64,000 nt of DNA from Trebonia sp963777905 (GTDB taxonomy: Bacteria; Actinomycetota; Actinomycetes; Streptosporangiales; Streptosporangiaceae): NCBI GenBank assembly GCA_963777905.1, contig CAVZSM010000030.1, positions 1-64,000 of the forward strand, in the 5' to 3' direction. The notes beneath the pieces are model-generated. The model had not been told where the DNA came from. It saw only the letters and a program-made list of their open reading frames with translations, and searched no databases. Below are positions 8,507 through 15,991 of the stretch, one piece after another (position 1 is the first letter of the stretch; the number at the start of each line of letters is the position of its first letter). A program made the position numbers and the translations under genes.

Positions 8507-11131
8507 TCAGAGCAGCCGCAGGTCGGCTGCCCGCCGCAGGGCCTGTGAGCGCGAGGTCGCCCCTAGTTTGCGGTAGATCGACCGCAGATGGGTCTTCACC
8601 GTGTTGCGCGAAACGTAGAGGATGTCCGCTATCTGCAGACAGGTGCTGGCAGGCAAGAGCGCGAGGACGCGCTGTTCGGCAACGGTCAGGGGCTCGATGA
8701 GCACCCGGCCGGGCTGGCCGGCACCGTCCTGGGCCGAGCGCACCTCGAGAGCCGCGGTGATCAGCTGCTCGATAAACGGGTCTGGCAATAGCTCGGCGGC
8801 GTGCTCGACCAGGTAGGCCGATACCTCGGCTGAGGTCATAATGACGGTGTTCAGGAATCCCTGCCGGCGGGCTGCGTGGAGGGCGCTTCCCAGGATGCTC
8901 GCGACCGCAGGGTCGCCGCGCTCGATCGCGACGGCGGCGAGCAGTAGCTGGCGCACCAGCGCGAGGCGTGGTGTCAGGCCACCCGGCGTTGCTGCCTGCA
9001 AGTGTTGCTGCGCGGCGTGGTGATCGCCGCCAGCCAGGGCGATCCTGGCCTGCAGCAGTTCGCGGCGGACGCCAGGAAGCCTGTTGACCAGCTCGGCTGG
9101 GGAGCGCAGGTCGCCGAGCGACAGGCGCAGCAGCGCCTCCTGCTCATCGGCCCTGGCCAGCAGCGCCGAGCTTGCATGGGCCAGGGCCAGCCGCGCCGAG
9201 TCGATACTGGCCAGCGCTTCGCGGAACTGCCCGCGGGCGGCCCAGATCTGGCTCCGGTCCAGCAGCGCGAGGAACTCAAAGAGCGGCAGCTGCGGCTCCG
9301 ACAGGTGCAGCACCTGCTCGGTAAGGCGTTCGGCGGTGTCGGTGTCGCGCTGCTCCAGCGCGAGGCCGGCCAGTGCGCGCAGGTGATCTATGGCGAAGAA
9401 ATGCCGGTCGAATCCCAGCCGCCGTGCGGCGGCTTCGGCGGATCTGGCGGCATCGGCCGCCTCGCCCAGGCAGCCGGACTCCAGCCGTATCAGCGCCAGG
9501 GCACCAGGTACCAGTACCTGTTTGGCCGGTTCGGGGGATGAAGGCATCTCCAGGATCGCGGCTGACTCGCGTTCGACGGCCTGGAAAGCGTCCAGGCAAC
9601 AATAAACGCGCAGGAGGATCAACGGAACAAATGCGTTCCACTCGTCGCTGAGGTGCGTCTGTTCCTGGATCGCCCGGGCTCGCAGGGCCTCACCCACGGC
9701 CATCGGCAGCTGGCCGGTCACCGCGTAACGAATTGACCGGATCGCCGCCGCCCGGGCCGCCAGCTTCGACTCCGGCTCGATCGACGGCCGGGCCTTCTCG
9801 AACAGGTCAAGGTACTCGCCGCCGCGGACCGTGTCGCCCGACAGCAACAGGTCGGCGGCCAGCGCCAGCAGCTCATCGGGGGCGTTCACTAGCACCGACG
9901 AGTCGACCGTTTTCAAGTCCGGCAGTTCGGGAAGTGCCGGATCGCTCAGGAAGTCAGTCACCACCCGGTCACGCAACAGGGCCAGGGCCCGGTCGCCTTG
10001 CCGTGCGGCCAGGAAGTGGCGGGCAGCGCGGCGGATGTCACCGACAGACTCGAAATGCCCGGCCGCCCGCTGCTGCAACATTCGTTCCCGGGCCGGGTCC
10101 CTGGCCCGCAACTCCGCCCGCATGATCTGGCGTACCAGGCGATGACACCGGAAACGGGTCCGCTCCTCGTTAACTGGCACCAGGAACAGGTGCGCGGCGT
10201 CGATGGCGTGCAGCAGCACCGCCGCGTCTTGCGCACCGCTGACCGCGGCGCACGTATCCACGGTGAGCTCGCTCAAGACGGACGTGTCGAGCATGAACCG
10301 CGCCACCTCGGGTGGCTGCTGGTCGAGGACCTCTGTGACGAAGTAGTCGGCGATCTCCTGGCCGCGGACCCGTAGCGCCCTCGCCACACGGACCGGATCC
10401 GTGGTGCTGCGCAGCGACAGCGCGGCCATTTGCAGGATCGCGGGCCACCCCTCGCTTCGCTGATGGAGCACCGCGAGGTCGGCACCGGATAGCTGGACGC
10501 CGAAGTTCGACAGCAGTTCGCGGCTGTCAGCCAGGGAGAAATACAGCTCGCGATCGCGAACCTCGCACAGCTCAGCTGAGACCCGCAGCCGGTGCAGCCG
10601 CAGTGGAGGGTCAAAACGCCCGGCCAGCACCAGCTGGGTAGTCTCGGCCGGCCAGCACTCGACCAGGTCGTTCATGTCCCTCGCGACCGCTGGTGCCGCG
10701 ACATGGAAGTCGTCGACGATGACGGCCGACCCTGCGGGCAGCTTGGCGGCATCGTTGGCGATGGACGCAATGACGTCAGGCGACATCTGCCGGTCCGACG
10801 CCAGCAGGTCAGCGGCGTCGCGGCCGAAGGCCGGCTTGATGGCGCGCGGGGCCCCGACGAACCCGGTCCAAAACCGGAGCGGGTCGGCGTCGGCGCTGTC
10901 GCAGGACAGCCAGGCGGTAACGCCAGCTGGCCGCGACTCGGTCCAGTCCGCAAGCAGTACGCTCTTGCCGGCCCCCGCCGACCCTACGACAGAGGTCAGC
11001 CGCCGACTCGCCCCTGCCGTCAGCTGGTCACGCAGGCTGGATCTCACGACCAGGGTGTCCGGCAAGGCCGGCGGGCTGAACTTCGCCAGCGCGAACTGCG
11101 GATCTCGAGCCGCGTCATGCTCAATGGTCAC
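8507..11131 (-). CDS. Large LuxR-family ATP-binding regulator (LAL/MalT type), paralogue 1
   Basis: 874 residues from a GTG. A P-loop GSAGAGKS lies at residues 50-57 and a Walker B-like AVIVDDFH near 136-143. A winged-helix/TPR-like middle part follows, and a C-terminal LuxR helix-turn-helix (LTVAEQRVLALLPAS ... SRNTVKTHLRSIYRKLG) fills the last 65 residues. This is the LAL architecture: an ATP-dependent activator that binds DNA when its sensor repeats bind a ligand. It is very similar throughout to the protein encoded at 15992-18631. Its stop is 2 bp from the dyad that controls arcC. Upstream lies a DosR-like box (11223-11236). The ligand is unknown; regulation of the surrounding dyad-linked genes is inferred from location. 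Confidence 0.9.
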   Translation of the reverse strand: MTIEHDAARDPQFALAKFSPPALPDTLVVRSSLRDQLTAGASRRLTSVVGSAGAGKSVLLADWTESRPAGVTAWLSCDSADADPLRFWTGFVGAPRAIKPAFGRDAADLLASDRQMSPDVIASIANDAAKLPAGSAVIVDDFHVAAPAVARDMNDLVECWPAETTQLVLAGRFDPPLRLHRLRVSAELCEVRDRELYFSLADSRELLSNFGVQLSGADLAVLHQRSEGWPAILQMAALSLRSTTDPVRVARALRVRGQEIADYFVTEVLDQQPPEVARFMLDTSVLSELTVDTCAAVSGAQDAAVLLHAIDAAHLFLVPVNEERTRFRCHRLVRQIMRAELRARDPARERMLQQRAAGHFESVGDIRRAARHFLAARQGDRALALLRDRVVTDFLSDPALPELPDLKTVDSSVLVNAPDELLALAADLLLSGDTVRGGEYLDLFEKARPSIEPESKLAARAAAIRSIRYAVTGQLPMAVGEALRARAIQEQTHLSDEWNAFVPLILLRVYCCLDAFQAVERESAAILEMPSSPEPAKQVLVPGALALIRLESGCLGEAADAARSAEAAARRLGFDRHFFAIDHLRALAGLALEQRDTDTAERLTEQVLHLSEPQLPLFEFLALLDRSQIWAARGQFREALASIDSARLALAHASSALLARADEQEALLRLSLGDLRSPAELVNRLPGVRRELLQARIALAGGDHHAAQQHLQAATPGGLTPRLALVRQLLLAAVAIERGDPAVASILGSALHAARRQGFLNTVIMTSAEVSAYLVEHAAELLPDPFIEQLITAALEVRSAQDGAGQPGRVLIEPLTVAEQRVLALLPASTCLQIADILYVSRNTVKTHLRSIYRKLGATSRSQALRRAADLRLL

Positions 11132-11222
11132 GCTGTCCGCCTACGAAACGTCCCATCGCAATTTCCAGCTAATCCGAAAACTCCGAGGCCGTAATTAAAT
11201 CTCCTATGGAGCCTAGGTGCAA

Positions 11223-11236
11223 GGGACCAAGGTCCC
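11223..11236. promoter_or_regulatory. DosR-like palindrome GGGACC-AA-GGTCCC
   Basis: A perfect 6+2+6 palindrome 92 bp before the LAL1 start. The GGGAC-N4-GTCCC layout matches the spacing of the actinobacterial DosR/DevR box core (GGGACTWWAGTCCC), though the four centre bases (CAAG) differ. It may place LAL1 under a hypoxia/NO-type response regulator. I saw no dosR/devS genes in this window. Confidence 0.5.
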
Positions 11237-11683
11237 CTATGAGGAGGCAACTCGCCCCGACTCACCCGCCTGGAGTTGATGGCACGGCTCCAGCCGTTCG
11301 GCATGCTGGCGGACGGATAGACTGTCCCGTCGCCCTCGATGGTGTACTCGTGGTCGACGATGTCCGTTCCTGGATCTTGCACAGCTCACGGCCGTCCATT
11401 CTTTCTGCCAAACAATGCCGCCACCCTCCGTTTTCGCTGCGACGTCACCCTGGTCATTACGCTCTATGGTTGGGCCTGACAATGCCGTGTGCCTCATCCC
11501 TGGCGGGTGAGACCTGGATAGTCACCACTAGTCCGTTCCGAATGATCTATTCCTCCCGGAACCCGAGTGCGATGCTGACAGTGTCGAAGAAGACCGCGGG
11601 AGGAAGTTCGAGGACCGCGACATCACCGTGGTGGACACGCATCAGGTGGGGGCGGCGCCGGAACGATGACCGAGCCCGGCGAC

Positions 11684-11701
11684 TCACCCCGGGAGGGGTG
11701 A
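11684..11701. promoter_or_regulatory. 18-bp dyad box, copy 4, upstream of sulP
   Basis: TCACCC (11684-11689), spacer CGGGAG, GGGTGA (11696-11701), perfect, 106 bp before the SulP start codon. Confidence 0.8.
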
Positions 11702-11807
11702 GCCCGCCCCGGTACCTACGGGATGAGACTGTGACTAGAGACAGTCGTGACGGGCGTGGCGTCACAAACGGGCGCTTTCGATCCGCAGCTGGAGGGACGG
11801 CGAGCCA

Positions 11808-13595
11808 ATGACTGCTCACGGCCATGGGACCGTGGCGGCTCCGCCTGCTCACCGGGCCTTGAAACGCTGGGTGCCCGGGCTCGGGATGCTCGCGTCCTAC
11901 CGGCGGGAGTGGCTGGCCAAGGACATCGTCGCCGGGATAGTGCTCAGTACGCTGCTGGTGCCGCAGGGCATGGCGTACGCGGAACTGGCGGGCCTGCCGC
12001 CGATCACCGGGCTGTACACCTCCATCTTGTGCCTGCTCGGGTACGCGGCGTTCGGTCCGTCACGGATCCTGGTGCTGGGCCCGGACTCCGCGCTCGGATC
12101 GATGATCGCCGCGACGATCCTGCCGCTGGCCGGCGCCGACGGCGACCCGAAGCGGGCCATCGCGCTGGCGTCGATACTCGCGCTCATAACCGGGGCGATC
12201 ATGACCCTGGGCGGCGTGGCCAAGCTCGGGTTCATCGCCGACCTGATCTCAAAGCCGACCATGATCGGGTACATGAACGGCCTGGCGCTGACCATCTTGG
12301 TCGGGCAGCTGCCCAAGCTGTTCGGGTTCAAGGTCGATGCCGAGGACCTGATCGGGGAGATCGACGGGTTCGTCAAGGGCCTGGCGCATGGCGAGGCGGT
12401 AGCCGCGGCGGCCGCGGTCGGAATCGCCGGGATCGTGCTGATCCTGGTCCTGCAGCGCTGGCTGCCCAAGCTCCCGGCCGTGCTGATCATGGTTGTGCTC
12501 GCCATCGTGGCGACGACCGTGTTCAGCCTCGCCGATCACGGGGTCGACCTGGTTGGGGTGCTTCCGAAGGGGTTCCCGCCGCTCACCATCCCGCACGTCC
12601 GCCTAGCCGACCTCGGACCTCTGTTCGCCGGGGCCGCCGGGATCGCACTGGTAGCCCTGGCCGATACGATCTCCACGGCATCGGCGTTCGCCGCCCGCAC
12701 CGGGCAGGAGATCGACGGCAACGGCGAGATGATCGGGATCGGCGTGGCGAACCTGGCCGCCGGGCTGTTCCAGGGGTTCCCGGTCAGCACCAGCGGGTCG
12801 CGGACCGCGGTGGCCGAACGGTCCGGCGCCAAGACCCAGCTCACCGGGGTCACCGGGGCCGTGGTGATCATCGTGATGATCGTGCTGGTCCCGGGCCTGT
12901 TCCGGAACCTTCCCTCCCCGGCCCTGGCCGCCGTCGTGATTACCGCATCGCTGTCGCTGGCGGACATCCCGGGCACTGTGCGGTTGTGGCGGCAGCGCAA
13001 AGCTGAGTGCCTGCTGTCGGTCGCCGCGTTCGCGGGCGTTGCACTGCTCGGCGTGCTGCCCGGGATCGCGATCGCCGTGGCGCTGTCCATCCTCAACGTG
13101 TTCCGCCGGGCCTGGTGGCCGTATGACACCGAGCTCGGGCGCGTGGAAGGGCTGGAAGGCTATCACGACGTGCACTCCTATCCGGAGGCGCAGCACCTGC
13201 CCGGCCTGGTGATCTACCGGTTCGACAGCCCGCTGTTCTTCGCCAATGCCACCACCTTCCGGGATCAGGTCCGGCGGCTCGCCCGGGCCGACCCGCCGCC
13301 GAGGTGGATCCTCATCGCCGCTGAGCCCATGACCGATGTCGACACCACCGCCTCGGACGTGCTGGAAGATCTCGACGAGACGCTGAACGCCCAGGGCATC
13401 AGCCTGGTCTTCGCCGAGCTCAAGGATCGGGTGCGGGGCAAGATCGAACGCTACGGCCTCACCCGCACCATCGACCCGGACCACTTCTTCCCGACCATCG
13501 AATCGGCGCTGGCCGCATTCCGCCAGGAAACGGGTGCCGAATGGACCGCCGACAGGGGGGCCGCGGCCAGCGACCAGGCGGCGCCGGGGCCCTGA
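11808..13595 (+). CDS. SulP-family anion transporter with STAS domain
   Basis: 595 residues, normal for the family. Residues about 15-420 hold 10-12 membrane helices including the SulP signature region (VPQGMAYAELAGLPPITGLY) and VSTSGSRTAVAERSGAKTQ. A cytoplasmic STAS domain follows at about 450-570, with VIYRFDSPLFFANATTF and a conserved DVDTTASDVLEDL patch. SulP proteins move sulfate, bicarbonate or other anions, and the substrate cannot be told here. The ATG at 11808 has GGAGGG about 11 bp upstream. It sits alone on the plus strand with a dyad box 106 bp upstream. Bicarbonate transport would link it to carbamate kinase, which releases carbon dioxide, but that is speculation. Confidence 0.9.
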   Translation: MTAHGHGTVAAPPAHRALKRWVPGLGMLASYRREWLAKDIVAGIVLSTLLVPQGMAYAELAGLPPITGLYTSILCLLGYAAFGPSRILVLGPDSALGSMIAATILPLAGADGDPKRAIALASILALITGAIMTLGGVAKLGFIADLISKPTMIGYMNGLALTILVGQLPKLFGFKVDAEDLIGEIDGFVKGLAHGEAVAAAAAVGIAGIVLILVLQRWLPKLPAVLIMVVLAIVATTVFSLADHGVDLVGVLPKGFPPLTIPHVRLADLGPLFAGAAGIALVALADTISTASAFAARTGQEIDGNGEMIGIGVANLAAGLFQGFPVSTSGSRTAVAERSGAKTQLTGVTGAVVIIVMIVLVPGLFRNLPSPALAAVVITASLSLADIPGTVRLWRQRKAECLLSVAAFAGVALLGVLPGIAIAVALSILNVFRRAWWPYDTELGRVEGLEGYHDVHSYPEAQHLPGLVIYRFDSPLFFANATTFRDQVRRLARADPPPRWILIAAEPMTDVDTTASDVLEDLDETLNAQGISLVFAELKDRVRGKIERYGLTRTIDPDHFFPTIESALAAFRQETGAEWTADRGAAASDQAAPGP

Positions 13596-13616
13596 CGCGC
13601 ATCCGAGGCTGCGCAA

Positions 13617-13634
13617 TCACCCGCGCATGGGTGA
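13617..13634. promoter_or_regulatory. 18-bp dyad box, copy 5, between convergent genes
   Basis: TCACCC (13617-13622), spacer GCGCAT, GGGTGA (13629-13634), perfect. Unlike the others it lies between the 3' ends of sulP and ppk2, so no obvious promoter is served. It might act in an antisense promoter or be a displaced copy. Confidence 0.65.
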
Positions 13635-13666
13635 CGACATCCCAGGCGGACTTGCTTGCCGGTCTT

Positions 13667-14533
13667 CTAGAACGGTGTGGGGATGTGCCGCAAGGGCAGG
13701 TCGGGCTGGACGTAGCCCCCGTCCTTCTGCCGCTTGGGCAGTGTGATGTCGCGGTGGGCCAGCGGCTTGTAGGGGATCTGGCTGAGCAGGTGGCTGATGA
13801 CGTTGAGCCGGGCGCGCTTCTTGTCGTCGGCGTCGGCGACGTACCAGGGAGCCCACGCGGTGTCGGTCGCGGCGAACATCGCGTCCCTGGCCCTGGAGTA
13901 GTCAAACCAGCGGCTGTAGGACTTCAAGTCCATAGGCGACAGCTTCCAGATCTTCCGCGGATCATTGATACGGCTCTCCAGCCGCCGGGTCTGCTCGTCG
14001 GGGCTGACCTCCAGCCAGTACTTCAGCAACAGGATGCCCGAATCGGTCATGGCCTTCTCCACGGCTGGCGTCAGCTGCAGGAACCGCTCGGTGTCCGCTG
14101 GCGTGCAAAAGCCCATAACCGGTTCGACGCCGGCCCGGTTGTACCAGCTGCGGTCGAAGATCACCACCTCGCCGGCCGCCGGGAAGTGCTGGACATACCG
14201 CTGGACGTACATCTGCGACTTCTCCCGCTCAGTCGGAGTCGGCAGAGCCACCACCCGGAACACCCGCGGGCTGACCCGCTCGGTGATCCGCTTGATCGTG
14301 CCGCCCTTCCCCGCGGTGTCCCGGCCCTCGAAGACCACGCAGATCTTGGCCCCGGACTCCTTCACCCACTCCTGCATGGCCACGAGCTCACCATGCAGGA
14401 CCCTTATCTGCCGCTCGTACTCCTTCCGCCTCATCTTCGGGCGCGGCCCGGCCTCGGCCTGTTCCCTCGCGACAGGCGAGGGCTGAGCCGTCGCGTCGTG
14501 TCGGCCATGCGCGTTCTTCTTCTTCGCGGCCAT
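13667..14533 (-). CDS. ppk2: Polyphosphate kinase 2 (PPK2)
   Basis: 288 residues. It has the PPK2 Walker A loop GRDTAGKGGTIKR (70-82), Walker B/lid residues FDRSWYNRAG (126-135) and the conserved KYWLEVS and DPRKIWKLSPMD segments. The enzyme moves phosphate between polyphosphate and nucleoside diphosphates; the direction and GDP/ADP preference cannot be read here. The start chosen is MAAKKK at 14533, with GGAGGT 6-7 bp upstream; this Shine-Dalgarno overlaps the stop codon of the lipid kinase gene, so the two are translationally coupled. In this neighbourhood a polyphosphate-based phosphate donor fits an energy-reserve role alongside carbamate kinase. Confidence 0.92.
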   Translation of the reverse strand: MAAKKKNAHGRHDATAQPSPVAREQAEAGPRPKMRRKEYERQIRVLHGELVAMQEWVKESGAKICVVFEGRDTAGKGGTIKRITERVSPRVFRVVALPTPTEREKSQMYVQRYVQHFPAAGEVVIFDRSWYNRAGVEPVMGFCTPADTERFLQLTPAVEKAMTDSGILLLKYWLEVSPDEQTRRLESRINDPRKIWKLSPMDLKSYSRWFDYSRARDAMFAATDTAWAPWYVADADDKKRARLNVISHLLSQIPYKPLAHRDITLPKRQKDGGYVQPDLPLRHIPTPF

Positions 14534-14537
14534 AGCG

Positions 14538-15884
14538 CTACCTCCGATCAATAGTTTGGCCCGGATGGGGCACACCTGCGAGGTGCCGCAGCCTGGACCA
14601 GCTCACTGAGGGCTTCGGCGCCGGGACGCCCGGGCGGTCACGTGGCACCCAGACGCGCAGCGCGCCCCGGGAGATCGCGCAGGTGACCGGGGTAGACATC
14701 AAGACCGACTCACCGTCGACGCCGACCGGGATCTGCGGCGTGTCGGCGATGATCTCGACCTGTTTGGTGGTCAGCACCTTCACGCCGGTGGAATGCTTGC
14801 CCCGGAGGAGGCCAGCGGCCTGCCAGGCGCTGCCTACCGTGACACCGACGACTCCGAGGCTGCCGCGATCCAGCCGCACGCGACGGCCCAGGCCCGCGAT
14901 GTCCCCGGTTCCGTACGGATTGTTGGACACCAGAAGCGCCTGCGGCGCCTCGATCTCCGTGCTGTCCGCACGTACGCGCAGGCGTGCCCCGCGGTGGCCC
15001 TGCAGCAGGTCGGGGAGCGTATTCAGCGTCGTGTTCAGCTTGTCGCCACGGTAGGCAGGGGTCTCGACGATCTCGGCGTATGCGCCGAACGACGCGTTGT
15101 TGACGAACGTCTGACCGTTGATCACCCCGAGGTCCACCCGCAGTTCGACGCCATCGGACAGGGCGCCCAGACAGGCGGACGGGTCCTCGCGGTCCAGACC
15201 CAGGTCGAGCGCGAAATGATTGCGCGTGCCAGCGCTGATCACCACGAACGGGATGCCGTACCCTGCCGCAATGCCGGCCACCAGAGCCTGCGTGCCGTCG
15301 CCTCCGGCCACGCCTAGCAGATCGGCGCCCCGCTCAACAGCCTCACGAGCGACCTTGGCCACGTCGACGGGCTCGGACCCGCCGATGAGGAACACCTCGG
15401 CGCCGAGGTCTTCGGCCTTGCGCTTCAGGTCGAACTTCCCGACCTTCCCGCCGCCGGACTTCGGGTTCATGATGAGGTACGGGTGCCGGGCGGGCGGTCG
15501 CGCCGGGTGCTCGGGCATGCGCCAGTCCGGCTGGTTCCCGGCCAGCGCCAGCCGCGCGGTTATGCCCGCCAGCAGCCAGACCACGGCCGACAGGACCGCG
15601 ACCCACAGCAGGTCCCTGAACGCGTAAACGACGATCACGGCGATCGGCGCCAAGACGAAGACCGCGAGCGACAGCCAACGCCACAGGCCCCGCCGGGAAA
15701 GGAAAACGTATGCTGCGGCCAGGCCCACCAGCGCGGCCGCCACGCCCACGGCAAGCATAGCCAGGCTCTTCAACCCGGCGACGACCACCAGGATCACGAT
15801 CGCCGCGCCCGCGAGCACGAAGCTGAGACGCGCCAGCCAGCGCTGTGAGGGCGTGCTTTCAAGGCCTGGCGTCACGTCTGCCAT
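14538..15884 (-). CDS. Diacylglycerol/sphingosine kinase-like lipid kinase with membrane N-terminus
   Basis: 448 residues. Four hydrophobic helices (about 15-115) precede a DAGK catalytic domain with NPKSGGGK (140-147), GGDGT (194-198) and NHFALDLGLDRED. These are the nucleotide and catalytic motifs of YegS/DgkB/bmrU-type lipid kinases, which phosphorylate diacylglycerol or related lipids; the membrane anchor is an addition found in some actinobacterial members. The start is the ATG at 15884. Dyad copy 6 ends only 35 bp upstream of it. It overlaps control signals of ppk2 and forms a two-gene operon with it. The lipid substrate is not determined. Confidence 0.85.
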   Translation of the reverse strand: MADVTPGLESTPSQRWLARLSFVLAGAAIVILVVVAGLKSLAMLAVGVAAALVGLAAAYVFLSRRGLWRWLSLAVFVLAPIAVIVVYAFRDLLWVAVLSAVVWLLAGITARLALAGNQPDWRMPEHPARPPARHPYLIMNPKSGGGKVGKFDLKRKAEDLGAEVFLIGGSEPVDVAKVAREAVERGADLLGVAGGDGTQALVAGIAAGYGIPFVVISAGTRNHFALDLGLDREDPSACLGALSDGVELRVDLGVINGQTFVNNASFGAYAEIVETPAYRGDKLNTTLNTLPDLLQGHRGARLRVRADSTEIEAPQALLVSNNPYGTGDIAGLGRRVRLDRGSLGVVGVTVGSAWQAAGLLRGKHSTGVKVLTTKQVEIIADTPQIPVGVDGESVLMSTPVTCAISRGALRVWVPRDRPGVPAPKPSVSWSRLRHLAGVPHPGQTIDRR

Positions 15885-15919
15885 ACCAGCATCATGGCGA
15901 ACCGAAGACCCTTGGCGCA

Positions 15920-15937
15920 TCACCCAGGGCCGGGTGA
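15920..15937. promoter_or_regulatory. 18-bp dyad box, copy 6, upstream of lipid kinase-ppk2 operon
   Basis: TCACCC (15920-15925), spacer AGGGCC, GGGTGA (15932-15937), perfect, 35 bp before the lipid kinase ATG. This is the shortest distance among the copies. Confidence 0.8.
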
Positions 15938-15945
15938 CTGTGCGG

Positions 15946-15977
15946 CCAGCCTCCTCGCTCGGTGATCTGGCCGAGCC
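15946..15977. repeat. Second copy of the arcC 5' segment
   Basis: Near-identical to 8381-8413. Here it lies 14 bp beyond the stop codon of LAL2 without a downstream arcC, so it looks like a vestige of a duplicated LAL-arcC junction. Confidence 0.6.
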
Positions 15978-15991
15978 GCCAGCAGCCAGAC

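Larger units (their letters stand above)
11132..11807. other. Long divergent control region between LAL1 and sulP
   Basis: No convincing gene is visible in these 676 bp. The open frames have no recognisable families. The region holds an AT-richer patch near 11190-11205 just before LAL1, a CTCC-TAT-GGAG inverted repeat at 11201-11211, a DosR-like box at 11223-11236, and dyad copy 4 at 11684-11701 before sulP. A short openly reading fragment ending at 11668 has no start codon and I cannot name it. Confidence 0.55.

Noticed and set aside
11531..11668. A small plus-strand protein ending ...VVDTHQVGAAPER
   Set aside because: It has no start codon and no recognisable family; support is too weak.
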